Source: an uncultured Collinsella sp.
GTDB taxonomy: Bacteria; Actinomycetota; Coriobacteriia; Coriobacteriales; Coriobacteriaceae
DNA length: 11,933 nt
Direction: 5' to 3'
NCBI GenBank assembly: GCA_900552155.1
Contig: URYU01000045.1
Span: forward strand, 1-11,933
In this document: positions 6,236-11,933 of the stretch, piece by piece
Layout of the letters: every line of letters starts with the position of its first letter
Position numbering within the stretch: the stretch's first letter is position 1
Notes under the pieces: model-generated
Seen by the model: only the letters and a program-made list of their open reading frames with translations
Told to the model about the DNA's origin: nothing
Database searches by the model: none
Program-made: the position numbers and the translations under genes

Positions 6236-7261
6236 ATGCGAGAACCCGTGTCCAGTCCGTTTACCAGCTTTTTAGCCCAGCACTTTGACCAGATCAACGA
6301 CTATCTGGCCACGTTCTTTGACGGACAGGCGACCTCTGCCGATATCGAGCGCTACCTGTATACCCCGCTCTCGGCATTTACCGCCAATGCCGGCAAGCGC
6401 CACCGCCCGCTCATCTGCATGCTCGCCGCCACCGCAGTGGGCGGCAGCTTTGAGAGCGCCCGCAGCGCCGCGGCGGCCATCGAGCATTTCCAGTCGGGTG
6501 CGCTCATCCACGACGACATCGCCGATAACGGGCAGCTGCGCCGCGGTAAGCCCTGCATGCACCTCACCGAGGGCACGGGGCTTGCTATCAACTGCGGCGA
6601 CCTGGCACTTACCATGGTCACCAAGACGGTTCTCGACGACCCCACGCTGGAGCCCAACGTAAAACTCCGCGTGCTCCACGAGCTCACCGAGATGATCGTT
6701 CGTACCATCGAGGGCCAGGCGCTCGACCTGGGTTGGGTACGCGACGGGCGCTTCGACATCTCGGTCGACGATTACCTGGACATGGCGACGCACAAGACCG
6801 CGTACTACAGCGGAGCCACGCCGCTTGCCACCGGAGCCATCATCGGCGGAGGCAGCGAGGAGCAAATTGAGGCGCTGCGCGCCTTTGGCCTGCACACGGG
6901 CCTTGCCTTCCAGATTCAAGATGATCTGCTCAACTTGATCGGTACCAAGGAGGCCGCCAACAAGGACTTCCGCACCGACATCACCGAGGGCAAGCGCACG
7001 CTTGTCGCCGTACACGCCCTCTCCGATGAGCGCTATCACGACGAGATTGAAGCGATCCTCTCCTCGGGCACCGAGGACCCCGCGCAGCTCGCGCGCGCCG
7101 TGGAAATCTTCCAGGAGACTGGCTCTATCGATTACGCCCACGCCTACGCACTGGACCTGACCGCCAAAGCTAAGGCCGCCATCGAGGACGTTTCGCTCGA
7201 CCCGCATGCACGCGAGCTGTTCCTCTCCATGGCAGATTTCTTTGTGGAGCGCCTTAACTAG
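6236..7261 (+). CDS. Trans-polyprenyl diphosphate synthase
   Basis: This 341-residue cytoplasmic enzyme condenses isopentenyl diphosphate with allylic diphosphates. It shows the GKRHRP substrate-binding motif, the first aspartate-rich motif DDIAD (D93, D94, D97) followed by GQLRRGKP, and the second motif QDDLLN (D229, D230). All Mg2+-binding aspartates are present. The residues just before the first motif (GALIH) lack the bulky aromatic that limits products to C15-C20, so a medium or long chain for quinone side chains is plausible; this is inference. The ATG at 6236 has only a weak AAGAAAG in front. A GTG at 6248 would remove four residues and is an alternative. It is 113 bases after the PTS gene with no terminator recognised, so readthrough is possible. 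Function appears unrelated to the sugar genes. Confidence 0.93.
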   Translation: MREPVSSPFTSFLAQHFDQINDYLATFFDGQATSADIERYLYTPLSAFTANAGKRHRPLICMLAATAVGGSFESARSAAAAIEHFQSGALIHDDIADNGQLRRGKPCMHLTEGTGLAINCGDLALTMVTKTVLDDPTLEPNVKLRVLHELTEMIVRTIEGQALDLGWVRDGRFDISVDDYLDMATHKTAYYSGATPLATGAIIGGGSEEQIEALRAFGLHTGLAFQIQDDLLNLIGTKEAANKDFRTDITEGKRTLVAVHALSDERYHDEIEAILSSGTEDPAQLARAVEIFQETGSIDYAHAYALDLTAKAKAAIEDVSLDPHARELFLSMADFFVERLN

Positions 7262-7399
7262 CGGGGGTTATAAAACCTGTCAGCAGCGTATTTGGGTACA
7301 ACTTGCTACACTGTTGAGTGCATGTTTATGCATCCCTTTGCGTTGTCTATCCGACACACGCTCAAATAGTACGAATGGTACGCCGAAAGGGGTTCGTTC

Positions 7400-8305
7400 A
7401 TGGAACCTATTACAACGGGCATGCAGGGAGCAGCCGTCGAGGACGTCCAGTCCCGCCTTCTGCAGCTCGGCTATACAATCGATGACACCGAGGTTGCCGA
7501 CAAGCGCTTTGGCACCACCACCGAACAGGCTGTTGGCACCTTTAGGCTCGATAGCGGCCTTGCCGCTGGCTGTGCCGTCGATATCCCCTGCTGGAGCGCT
7601 CTGGTCGACGCCTCGTATAAACTGGGCGACCGCACCCTCTATCTGCGCATGCCCAATTTCCATGGCGCCGATGTGCAGGCCCTGCAGCGCGCTCTCAACG
7701 TTTTGGGCTTTGCCTGTGGCGAAGACGACGGCTACTTTGGTCCGCATACCGAGGCCGCCCTGCAGCAGTTCCAGGAAAATGTCGGCCTGTTTGCCGACGG
7801 CATGGCCTTCCAGGACACCTACGCCTACATCAACCGCCTGCACCATGTGTGGGAGGGCAAGCCCTCGGTCACCGAAGCCGAGTCCCGCATCGGTTTTGCT
7901 CGCGCCGCCAACGTGCTCGAGCGCTTCCAGATTGCCGTTATCGGCGAGGACCCCATCGCACGCAGCGTTGCGTCGCGCATGTGGAATATCGCCACGGCAA
8001 CGACCGACAACAGCGGCATGATGCTCTGTGACTCCGAGGTCCCAACCGACGTTGACCTGGTGCTCGAAATCGCAAGCGACGAGCTGCCCGCCGACGCCGC
8101 ACCGCGCGCCACGATTGCCCTCGCCGAGTGCCACAACCTGGCCCAGCGCATCCGCACCGCCAATGTCGCCGCGCAGCAGAAGCCGGCTCGCATTCGCATT
8201 GAGCTCACGGGCATGACGCGCTACAACGGCACCTTCACGGCCAGCGACGCGCAGACACTCGCCGTACGCCTGCTCGATGGCGTTTGCGATGCCCTCGCAG
8301 ATTAG
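7400..8305 (+). CDS. Two-domain peptidoglycan-binding protein, CwlM-like, with apparently inactive C-terminal region
   Basis: This 301-residue protein has two PG_binding_1 domains: residues about 6-70 (GMQGAAVEDVQSRLLQLGY) and about 88-148 (ADVQALQRALNVLGF then DGYFGPHTEAALQQFQ). The segment joining them, DASYKLGDRTLY, is strongly reminiscent of actinobacterial CwlM, whose third domain is an amidase_3. Here the C-terminal part (about 155-301) keeps a comparable size. However, I see no DPGHGG-type start, no zinc-binding His/Glu pattern and no SIHAN motif. There is no signal peptide, so it is probably cytoplasmic. In mycobacteria CwlM regulates MurA from the cytoplasm, so a regulatory role in wall synthesis is a reasonable inference. 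AAAGGGG is about eight bases before the ATG. No convincing promoter was found in the 138-base upstream gap. Confidence 0.85.
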   Translation: MEPITTGMQGAAVEDVQSRLLQLGYTIDDTEVADKRFGTTTEQAVGTFRLDSGLAAGCAVDIPCWSALVDASYKLGDRTLYLRMPNFHGADVQALQRALNVLGFACGEDDGYFGPHTEAALQQFQENVGLFADGMAFQDTYAYINRLHHVWEGKPSVTEAESRIGFARAANVLERFQIAVIGEDPIARSVASRMWNIATATTDNSGMMLCDSEVPTDVDLVLEIASDELPADAAPRATIALAECHNLAQRIRTANVAAQQKPARIRIELTGMTRYNGTFTASDAQTLAVRLLDGVCDALAD

Positions 8306-8312
8306 GTAAACT
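8284..8312 (+). promoter_or_regulatory. Predicted promoter of tRNA-Gln
   Basis: TTGCGA (8284-8289) and TAAACT (8307-8312) are separated by exactly 17 bases, each box matching four of six consensus positions. The start point would fall about 25 bases before the mature tRNA. The -35 box lies inside the end of the upstream coding region. Confidence 0.4.
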
Positions 8313-8343
8313 AAACGAGTTGCTTTTGGGCAACACCACACAT

Positions 8344-8418
8344 TGGGACGTAGTTCAACGGTAGAACTCCGGTTTTTGGTGCCGGCTGTTGGGGGTTCGA
8401 ATCCCTCCGTCCCAGCCA
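8344..8418 (+). tRNA. tRNA-Gln (anticodon TTG)
   Basis: A full cloverleaf can be drawn. The acceptor TGGGACG pairs with CGTCCCA (8344-8350/8408-8414). The D stem is GTTC/GAAC and the anticodon stem is CCGGT/GCCGG. The seven-base loop places TTG at 8376-8378, reading CAA. The T stem GGGGG/CCCTC encloses TTCGAAT. Discriminator G8415 is followed by an encoded CCA (8416-8418). It decodes glutamine CAA, and by wobble probably CAG. Confidence 0.96.
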
Positions 8419-8428
8419 TTAAAATTGA

Positions 8429-8458
8429 GCGCCCTGAGCCCATAACGGCCCAGGGCGC
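8429..8458 (+). terminator. Terminator after tRNA-Gln
   Basis: An 8-bp stem GCGCCCTG/CAGGGCGC continues past one mismatch into GCC/GGC with a 6-base loop, followed by CTTCTTGT. It begins 10 bases after the CCA end, the expected place for tRNA transcript termination. A diverged copy lies at 8698-8730. Confidence 0.65.
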
Positions 8459-8463
8459 CTTCT

Positions 8464-8609
8464 TGTGGGCAAGCGGAGGGATTCGAGAACCCGCAAGGGT
8501 GCGGAGCTGAGGAAACGCGAAGCGTTTTCCAGCGCAGCACGCAAGGAGCGAAGCGACGCAGCGGGGCGCGGCCGCCGAAAAGGCGGACGCGGAATCCCTC
8601 CGTCCCACA
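8464..8609. repeat. Foldable element bounded by inverted copies of the tRNA-Gln T-arm sequence
   Basis: The ends form a long inverted repeat: TGTGGG plus CGGAGGGATTC on the left (8464-8469, 8474-8484) and GAATCCCTCCG plus CCCACA on the right (8592-8602, 8604-8609), with a small internal loop between the two helices. Inside are further hairpins: ACCC-GCAA-GGGT (8489-8500), an 8-bp stem with GAA loop and flanking GCT/AGC (8506-8533), and GCG-CCGCC-GAAAA-GGCGG-CGC (8568-8590). The whole could fold as a multibranched RNA or DNA cruciform. The terminal sequence is that of the adjacent tRNA 3' half. No reading frame of interest is present. It could be a small non-autonomous repeat or a decayed tRNA duplicate. 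Confidence 0.6.
8592..8607 (+). repeat. 16-bp direct repeat of the tRNA-Gln 3' end
   Basis: GAATCCCTCCGTCCCA is identical to tRNA positions 8399-8414, 193 bases downstream. A duplicated tRNA 3' end is the usual footprint of site-specific integration or of a truncated tandem tRNA copy. No integrase gene is in the window. Confidence 0.8.
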
Positions 8610-8669
8610 GCCGGCACTTGGAGACGTTCCTAAAGTGCCGGCACTAAAGGAACGTCTCCAAGTGCCGGC
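8610..8669. repeat. 60-bp near-perfect palindrome
   Basis: The arms 8610-8631 and 8648-8669 are exactly complementary over 22 bp. The centre (8634-8645) is itself the perfect palindrome AGTGCCGGCACT, leaving only an AA/AA mismatch between arm and centre. The GTGCCGGC core therefore appears at both ends and in the middle. No U run follows on the plus strand. It sits between the truncated tRNA copy and the second terminator copy, like an insertion. Confidence 0.9.
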
Positions 8670-8697
8670 CTCCCAAAAATCTACCTTTAAAAGACAG

Positions 8698-8730
8698 GCG
8701 CCCCAAGCCCATAAGGACCAAGAGCGCCTT
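8698..8730 (+). repeat. Diverged second copy of the tRNA-Gln terminator
   Basis: It aligns without gaps to 8429-8461 at 27 of 33 positions. The outer stem AGGCGC/GCGCCT (8696-8701/8724-8729) and a short T run survive, but the inner stem has decayed. With the tRNA 3' end copy upstream, it points to an ancient segmental duplication. It may still act as a weak terminator. Confidence 0.6.
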
Positions 8731-8786
8731 TCATCTAGAAAATATCAGCCCAGTTCCGAAAAGCGACCCGCATGCGACAACCAAGT

Positions 8787-8934
8787 AGCCGCAGGCCCCG
8801 GGAGAGTGGGGACACCGGCTTAGGTTTATCGCGAGTTCCGCACGAACAGGAGGCCACTTAATGTGGCCTCCGTCGTGAGCAGGACTGTAGAGCAGGAAAC
8901 TTCATCAGTGCCCGCCCCACGGGAAACCGTCGGG
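8787..8934 (+). ncRNA. Candidate structured RNA or leader upstream of rnj, unassigned
   Basis: Three hairpins follow one another. The first is AGCCG-CCCC (8787-8799) with GGGG-CGGCT (8808-8820), with a symmetric 4x4 internal loop. The second is a long imperfect hairpin of about 53 bases (8834-8886) capped by the perfect 9-bp stem GGAGGCCAC/GTGGCCTCC (8849-8857/8863-8871). The third is CCCG-ACGG closed by a GAAA tetraloop (8911-8934). No open frame explains the region. I looked for T-box, TPP, FMN, cobalamin, glycine, c-di-GMP, SRP, tmRNA and RNase P signatures and recognised none. It could be an independent small RNA or a cis element of the RNase J mRNA. The strand is inferred from the downstream gene. 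Confidence 0.35.
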
Positions 8935-9116
8935 ATGGACCAGTTCAGATGGGGCTTTGATGCATGAGTGGTCTGTTGTTGTGCAAATGGGTATCATACT
9001 GTGGTTATTGCATCGACTCTGCGATGCATGTTTGTACGTTCCCGGCGGTCGGTTTGCCAGAAGCGCCCCGTCGGTTGTTCCAGACCCGTTTCGAAGAAAG
9101 GAAACCACACTAACCT
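8935..9116 (+). promoter_or_regulatory. rnj upstream region with small hairpin and distant ribosome-binding site
   Basis: A TATCAT box near 8992 is a possible -10, but no good -35 partner is present. A 7-bp stem TGCATCG/CGATGCA (9009-9015/9022-9028) follows. The only purine-rich ribosome site, AAAGGAAA (9097-9104), lies about 14 bases from the ATG. A TAA in frame at 9111 rules out an upstream start. Confidence 0.3.
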
Positions 9117-10787
9117 ATGGCAGCTAAAAAATCATCTCCCTTGAAGATCATTCCGCTCGGCGGCCTTGACGGCATCGGCAAGAACATGACGGTCTTCGAA
9201 TGCGGCGACGACATGGTGCTCGTTGACGCTGGCCTCATGTTCCCCGACGATTCCCAGCCCGGTATTGACCTGGTGCTTCCCGACTACACCTATGTTCTGG
9301 AGAACGAGGAGAAGCTCCGCGGTATCGTCGTCACCCACGGCCACGAGGACCACACCGGTTCGCTTCCGTATCTGCTGCAGGACCTCAACAACAAGGTGCC
9401 CATCTTCTCGAGCAAGCTGACGCTTGGCTTTATCGAAGGCAAGCTTTCTGAGTTCCGCATCCGCGCACCCAAGTTCCGCGAGGTTAAGGGCGGCAGCCAT
9501 GTCAACCTCGGCGGCATCTCGCTCGACTTCTTCTCGATGACGCACTCCATCCCCGGCGCTCTGGGCGTGTTCATTCGCACCAATCAGGGCACCGTTATGC
9601 ACACTGGCGACTTTAAGCTCGACCAGACGCCCATCGATGGTGTCACGCCCGACTATGCCGCTATCAGCCGCTTTGCCAAGCAGGGCATCGACCTGTTGCT
9701 GTCCGACTCCACCAATGCCACGGTTCCCGGCTTTACCAAGTCCGAGGCCGAGGTTGGTCCCAACCTACTGCATGCCATCAAGAACGCCCCGGGTCGCGTG
9801 TTCGTCGCTTCGTTCTCGAGCCATATCCATCGTTTGCAGCAGATCTGCGATGCCGCCCGCAAGTGCGGCCGTAAGGTCGTTGTGACCGGTCGCTCCATGC
9901 TCACCAACACCCGCGTCGCGCGCGAGCTGGGCTACCTCAACATCGACGATGCCGATATCATCGATGCCTTCGATATCGATAACCTGCCCGACGACAAGAT
10001 CGTCGTCATGTGCACCGGTTCGCAGGGCGAGCCGCTGTCGGCCCTGTCCCGCATGGCCAATGGCGAGCACAAGACGCTCTCTATCCACGAGGGCGATACC
10101 GTCATCCTCTCGGCAACTCCCGTTCCCGGCAACGAGAAAGCCGTTCAGCAGGTCGTCAACAGCTTGGCCAAGCTCGGCTGCGACGTGTGGGATAAGAACC
10201 GTGCTCTTGTCCACGTCTCGGGCCACGGCAGCCAGGAGGAGCTTAAGCTCCTGATGGCCATGGCCAAGCCCACGTACTTTATGCCGGTTCACGGTGAGGC
10301 CGTGCATCTGCGCGCCCATGCCCAGCTGGCCCGCAAGATGGGCATCAAGGATGATCACATCTTTATCCTCGATAACGGCGACACGCTCGAGATGCGCGGT
10401 GGTATCGTCAAGCGTGGTACGCCCGTCGAGTCCGGCGTCGTCTACGTCGACGGCCTGCGTATCGGCGATACCGACCCCATCGTCCTGCGCGATCGCCAGA
10501 AGCTCGCCAATGACGGTATGGTCACGGCCGTCGCCATCGTCTCGCTCAAGCACAAGAAGATTGAGGCCATCGAGTTCTCGGGCCGCGGCGTCTCGTTTGC
10601 CATCGACGACCAGTTCTCCGAGGATGCCTCCGCGTCTATTATGAAGACGATTGAGAAGGGCAAGTTCAGCTTTACGAGCAGCGGTTCCGATGCCATTCGC
10701 AAGGCCGTGCGCGACTCGCTCTCTAACTTTATCTGGAGTCGTACGCGCACTCGTCCGATGATCATCCCGGTCGTCATGGAGGTTTAG
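9117..10787 (+). CDS. rnj: Ribonuclease J
   Basis: This 556-residue cytoplasmic metallo-beta-lactamase/beta-CASP nuclease degrades and processes RNA, acting as 5'-3' exonuclease and endonuclease in bacteria of this type. The zinc-site motif HGHEDH (H74, H76, D78, H79), H162 in MHTGDFKLD, the beta-CASP motifs VHVSGHGS (H366, H370) and PVHGE (H392) are all present. The remaining C-terminal residues (from about 450) match the RNase J-specific domain. The length is normal for the family, without the long N-terminal extension seen in some actinobacteria. The start is fixed by an in-frame TAA six bases upstream, although the Shine-Dalgarno spacing is unusually long. The next gene's GGAGG lies inside the last codons, so the two are cotranscribed and probably translationally coupled. 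Confidence 0.96.
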   Translation: MAAKKSSPLKIIPLGGLDGIGKNMTVFECGDDMVLVDAGLMFPDDSQPGIDLVLPDYTYVLENEEKLRGIVVTHGHEDHTGSLPYLLQDLNNKVPIFSSKLTLGFIEGKLSEFRIRAPKFREVKGGSHVNLGGISLDFFSMTHSIPGALGVFIRTNQGTVMHTGDFKLDQTPIDGVTPDYAAISRFAKQGIDLLLSDSTNATVPGFTKSEAEVGPNLLHAIKNAPGRVFVASFSSHIHRLQQICDAARKCGRKVVVTGRSMLTNTRVARELGYLNIDDADIIDAFDIDNLPDDKIVVMCTGSQGEPLSALSRMANGEHKTLSIHEGDTVILSATPVPGNEKAVQQVVNSLAKLGCDVWDKNRALVHVSGHGSQEELKLLMAMAKPTYFMPVHGEAVHLRAHAQLARKMGIKDDHIFILDNGDTLEMRGGIVKRGTPVESGVVYVDGLRIGDTDPIVLRDRQKLANDGMVTAVAIVSLKHKKIEAIEFSGRGVSFAIDDQFSEDASASIMKTIEKGKFSFTSSGSDAIRKAVRDSLSNFIWSRTRTRPMIIPVVMEV

Positions 10788-10788
10788 T

Positions 10789-11933
10789 TTGGCGCGCGGA
10801 TCTGCACAAAACGCCAAAGGCAATAAAGCCAACAACCAACCGGCATCTGCTAAGGGTGCCGGTTCCCATCTTCGTGCCAATAAGGGCCACGAGACCGACT
10901 TCGACGATTTTGAGCCCCTGGTCGAGCCCTCGGCCAACCGCGATATCGCCGGCGTGGTCATCGCCGTTTTGGCGATTGCGTCCTTCATTGCCGTGATTTC
11001 GCCGGCGACTGCACCCGTTACGGCTGCGGTTGCCGGTTTCTACCACCTGGGCTTTGGTCTGGGCGCCTACGTGCTGCCGAGCGTTATTTTGCTGTTTGCC
11101 GCCACGCTCTTTTTAGGCGAGGACTCGCCGCTCAACGTGCGCTCTGTTGCGGGCGGAGCCGTGGTCTTTATCGCCGTCGTCTCCATTCTTTCGCTGATGG
11201 TGCCGGGTACGAGTGTCTCGTGTGACCTTATGTTCACGCCGCAAAATTTGTCCGCCTCGGGTGGCTACATCGGTGCGTTTATTGCGAGTGCGCTGCAGAA
11301 TGCCCTGGGTAAGCCTATCGCGATGGTAGTCCTGTTGGGCCTTGTCGTCGTGGGCTTGGTCATCATCGGCTTTTCGGTGGGTGGCGTGCTGCGCTCTGCT
11401 CGCGACCGTGCGGCCGATTTTGCCGAGCGCCGTCGTGCCGATGTCAACGCCAGCCCGTGGGGTGACGACGAAGCCCTGTCGGTGCCCGGCGTTGCCCGTC
11501 CGCACCTGAGCATTCTTCGTCAAAAGGGCTCCGAAGCTGCCGTGACCCCGGTCATGGGCAACGATGTGGACCCGGTTTTGGACGATGACGACGAGGACGA
11601 GAATCCGTTTGTCGACGTGTCCGAGGCGGTTGAGGTTGAGCGCGCTAAGACGACGCTGCTGCCGCGCCGCCATGCCAAGAAGGGCAAGGCTGCGCCTAAG
11701 CTCAATACAAGCGAGCCCGACCCGTCTTGGTCCGATAGCGAGATTGAGCTCACCGAGGGCGATGACGAGGACGACGAGGCTCCGATTGAGACCGCAAAGA
11801 CAACTTTGCTGCCGCGTCGCCATGCAAAGCGCGACCAGGTAACCGGCCAGCTTTCGATGGAAGACGACCCCGATAAGATCGACGAGTTCGAGCCGCCGTT
11901 TGCCGTGAATCCTGTCTCGGCAGCACCTCAGAT
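10789..11933 (+). CDS. ftsK: FtsK/SpoIIIE-family DNA translocase (N-terminal part, truncated by window)
   Basis: The first 381 codons are visible. The start is TTG at 10789, one base after the rnj stop, supported by GGAGG (10778-10782) with six-base spacing; no ATG is nearby. After a soluble polar N-terminus of about 50 residues come four membrane helices (about 52-71, 87-109, 117-138 and 175-201), the FtsK_4TM layout that anchors the motor at the division septum. From about residue 210 a long charged linker begins, with acidic blocks (DDDDEDENPF and GDDEDDEAP). It holds two exact copies of AKTTLLPRRHAK at residues 286-297 and 336-347. The ATPase motor and gamma domain lie past the window, so the family call rests on membrane architecture, linker and the rnj-ftsK adjacency common in actinobacteria. 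Confidence 0.87.
   Translation, partial: MARGSAQNAKGNKANNQPASAKGAGSHLRANKGHETDFDDFEPLVEPSANRDIAGVVIAVLAIASFIAVISPATAPVTAAVAGFYHLGFGLGAYVLPSVILLFAATLFLGEDSPLNVRSVAGGAVVFIAVVSILSLMVPGTSVSCDLMFTPQNLSASGGYIGAFIASALQNALGKPIAMVVLLGLVVVGLVIIGFSVGGVLRSARDRAADFAERRRADVNASPWGDDEALSVPGVARPHLSILRQKGSEAAVTPVMGNDVDPVLDDDDEDENPFVDVSEAVEVERAKTTLLPRRHAKKGKAAPKLNTSEPDPSWSDSEIELTEGDDEDDEAPIETAKTTLLPRRHAKRDQVTGQLSMEDDPDKIDEFEPPFAVNPVSAAPQ

Noticed and set aside
8319..8334. Terminator hairpin GTTGC/GCAAC after the CwlM-like gene
   Set aside because: It is only 5 bp with no T run and lies in the predicted tRNA leader.
8399..8607. attL/attR pair of an integrated prophage or island
   Set aside because: The direct repeats are only 193 bp apart and enclose no gene; no integrase is visible. 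A small repeat or tRNA remnant fits better, although an excised-element scar cannot be excluded.
7280..8617. Minus-strand open frame (445 codons) spanning the CwlM-like gene and the tRNA
   Set aside because: It runs through a tRNA gene and structured repeats and mirrors a convincing plus-strand protein.
8731..9116. Known riboswitch, T-box, RNase P RNA, tmRNA or SRP RNA
   Set aside because: None of the family-defining sequence motifs known to me could be found, so only an unassigned structured region is reported.
9765..10988. Minus-strand open frame (407 codons) opposite rnj and the ftsK start
   Set aside because: RNase J motifs on the plus strand are complete; the antisense product is charged low-complexity sequence typical of shadow frames.
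1..11933. CRISPR array, insertion sequence, toxin-antitoxin or phage-defence genes
   Set aside because: No regularly spaced repeats, transposase motifs or recognisable small toxin or antitoxin frames are present.

Overview
The window looks like a chromosomal segment of a high-GC Gram-positive gut actinobacterium, most likely class Coriobacteriia (Collinsella or a close relative). This rests on GC-rich codon use, a Tat-type lipoprotein substrate-binding protein, a tRNA gene with encoded CCA, and an actinobacterial-style RNase J gene coupled to an FtsK/SpoIIIE gene. The taxonomic call is inference. No transposase, integrase, CRISPR array or rRNA is visible.

Positions 1-3442, read on the minus strand, hold a carbohydrate ABC importer (substrate-binding lipoprotein, MalF-type permease, start of a MalG-type permease, no ATPase in view) and, behind a strong bidirectional terminator, a GntR/HutC-family repressor resembling TreR. 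Facing away from it on the plus strand (3672-6122) is one 816-residue protein joining a glucose-superfamily PTS EIIC, an EIIB and a complete HAD-IIB phosphatase. Four copies of a TTGTWTRAAC motif, two before the ABC operon and two in the gntR/PTS divergent region, suggest that the repressor controls both uptake routes. The sugar is probably an alpha-glucoside such as maltose or trehalose. The fused phosphatase suggests that the PTS-imported sugar phosphate is dephosphorylated at the transporter. This is the most notable system in the window.

Positions 6236-8305 encode a trans-polyprenyl diphosphate synthase and a CwlM-like protein with two peptidoglycan-binding domains and a C-terminal region that no longer shows amidase zinc ligands. 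A tRNA-Gln(TTG) gene follows at 8344-8418.

Positions 8419-9116 carry no protein gene but are rich in structure: a terminator, a roughly 146-nt foldable element bounded by copies of the tRNA T-arm sequence, a 60-bp near-perfect palindrome, a diverged second copy of the tRNA terminator, and three consecutive hairpins that may form an RNA upstream of rnj.

Positions 9117-11933 hold RNase J and, one base after its stop codon, a TTG-started ftsK/spoIIIE gene that runs off the window. Its linker contains a 12-residue motif repeated exactly at 50-residue spacing.
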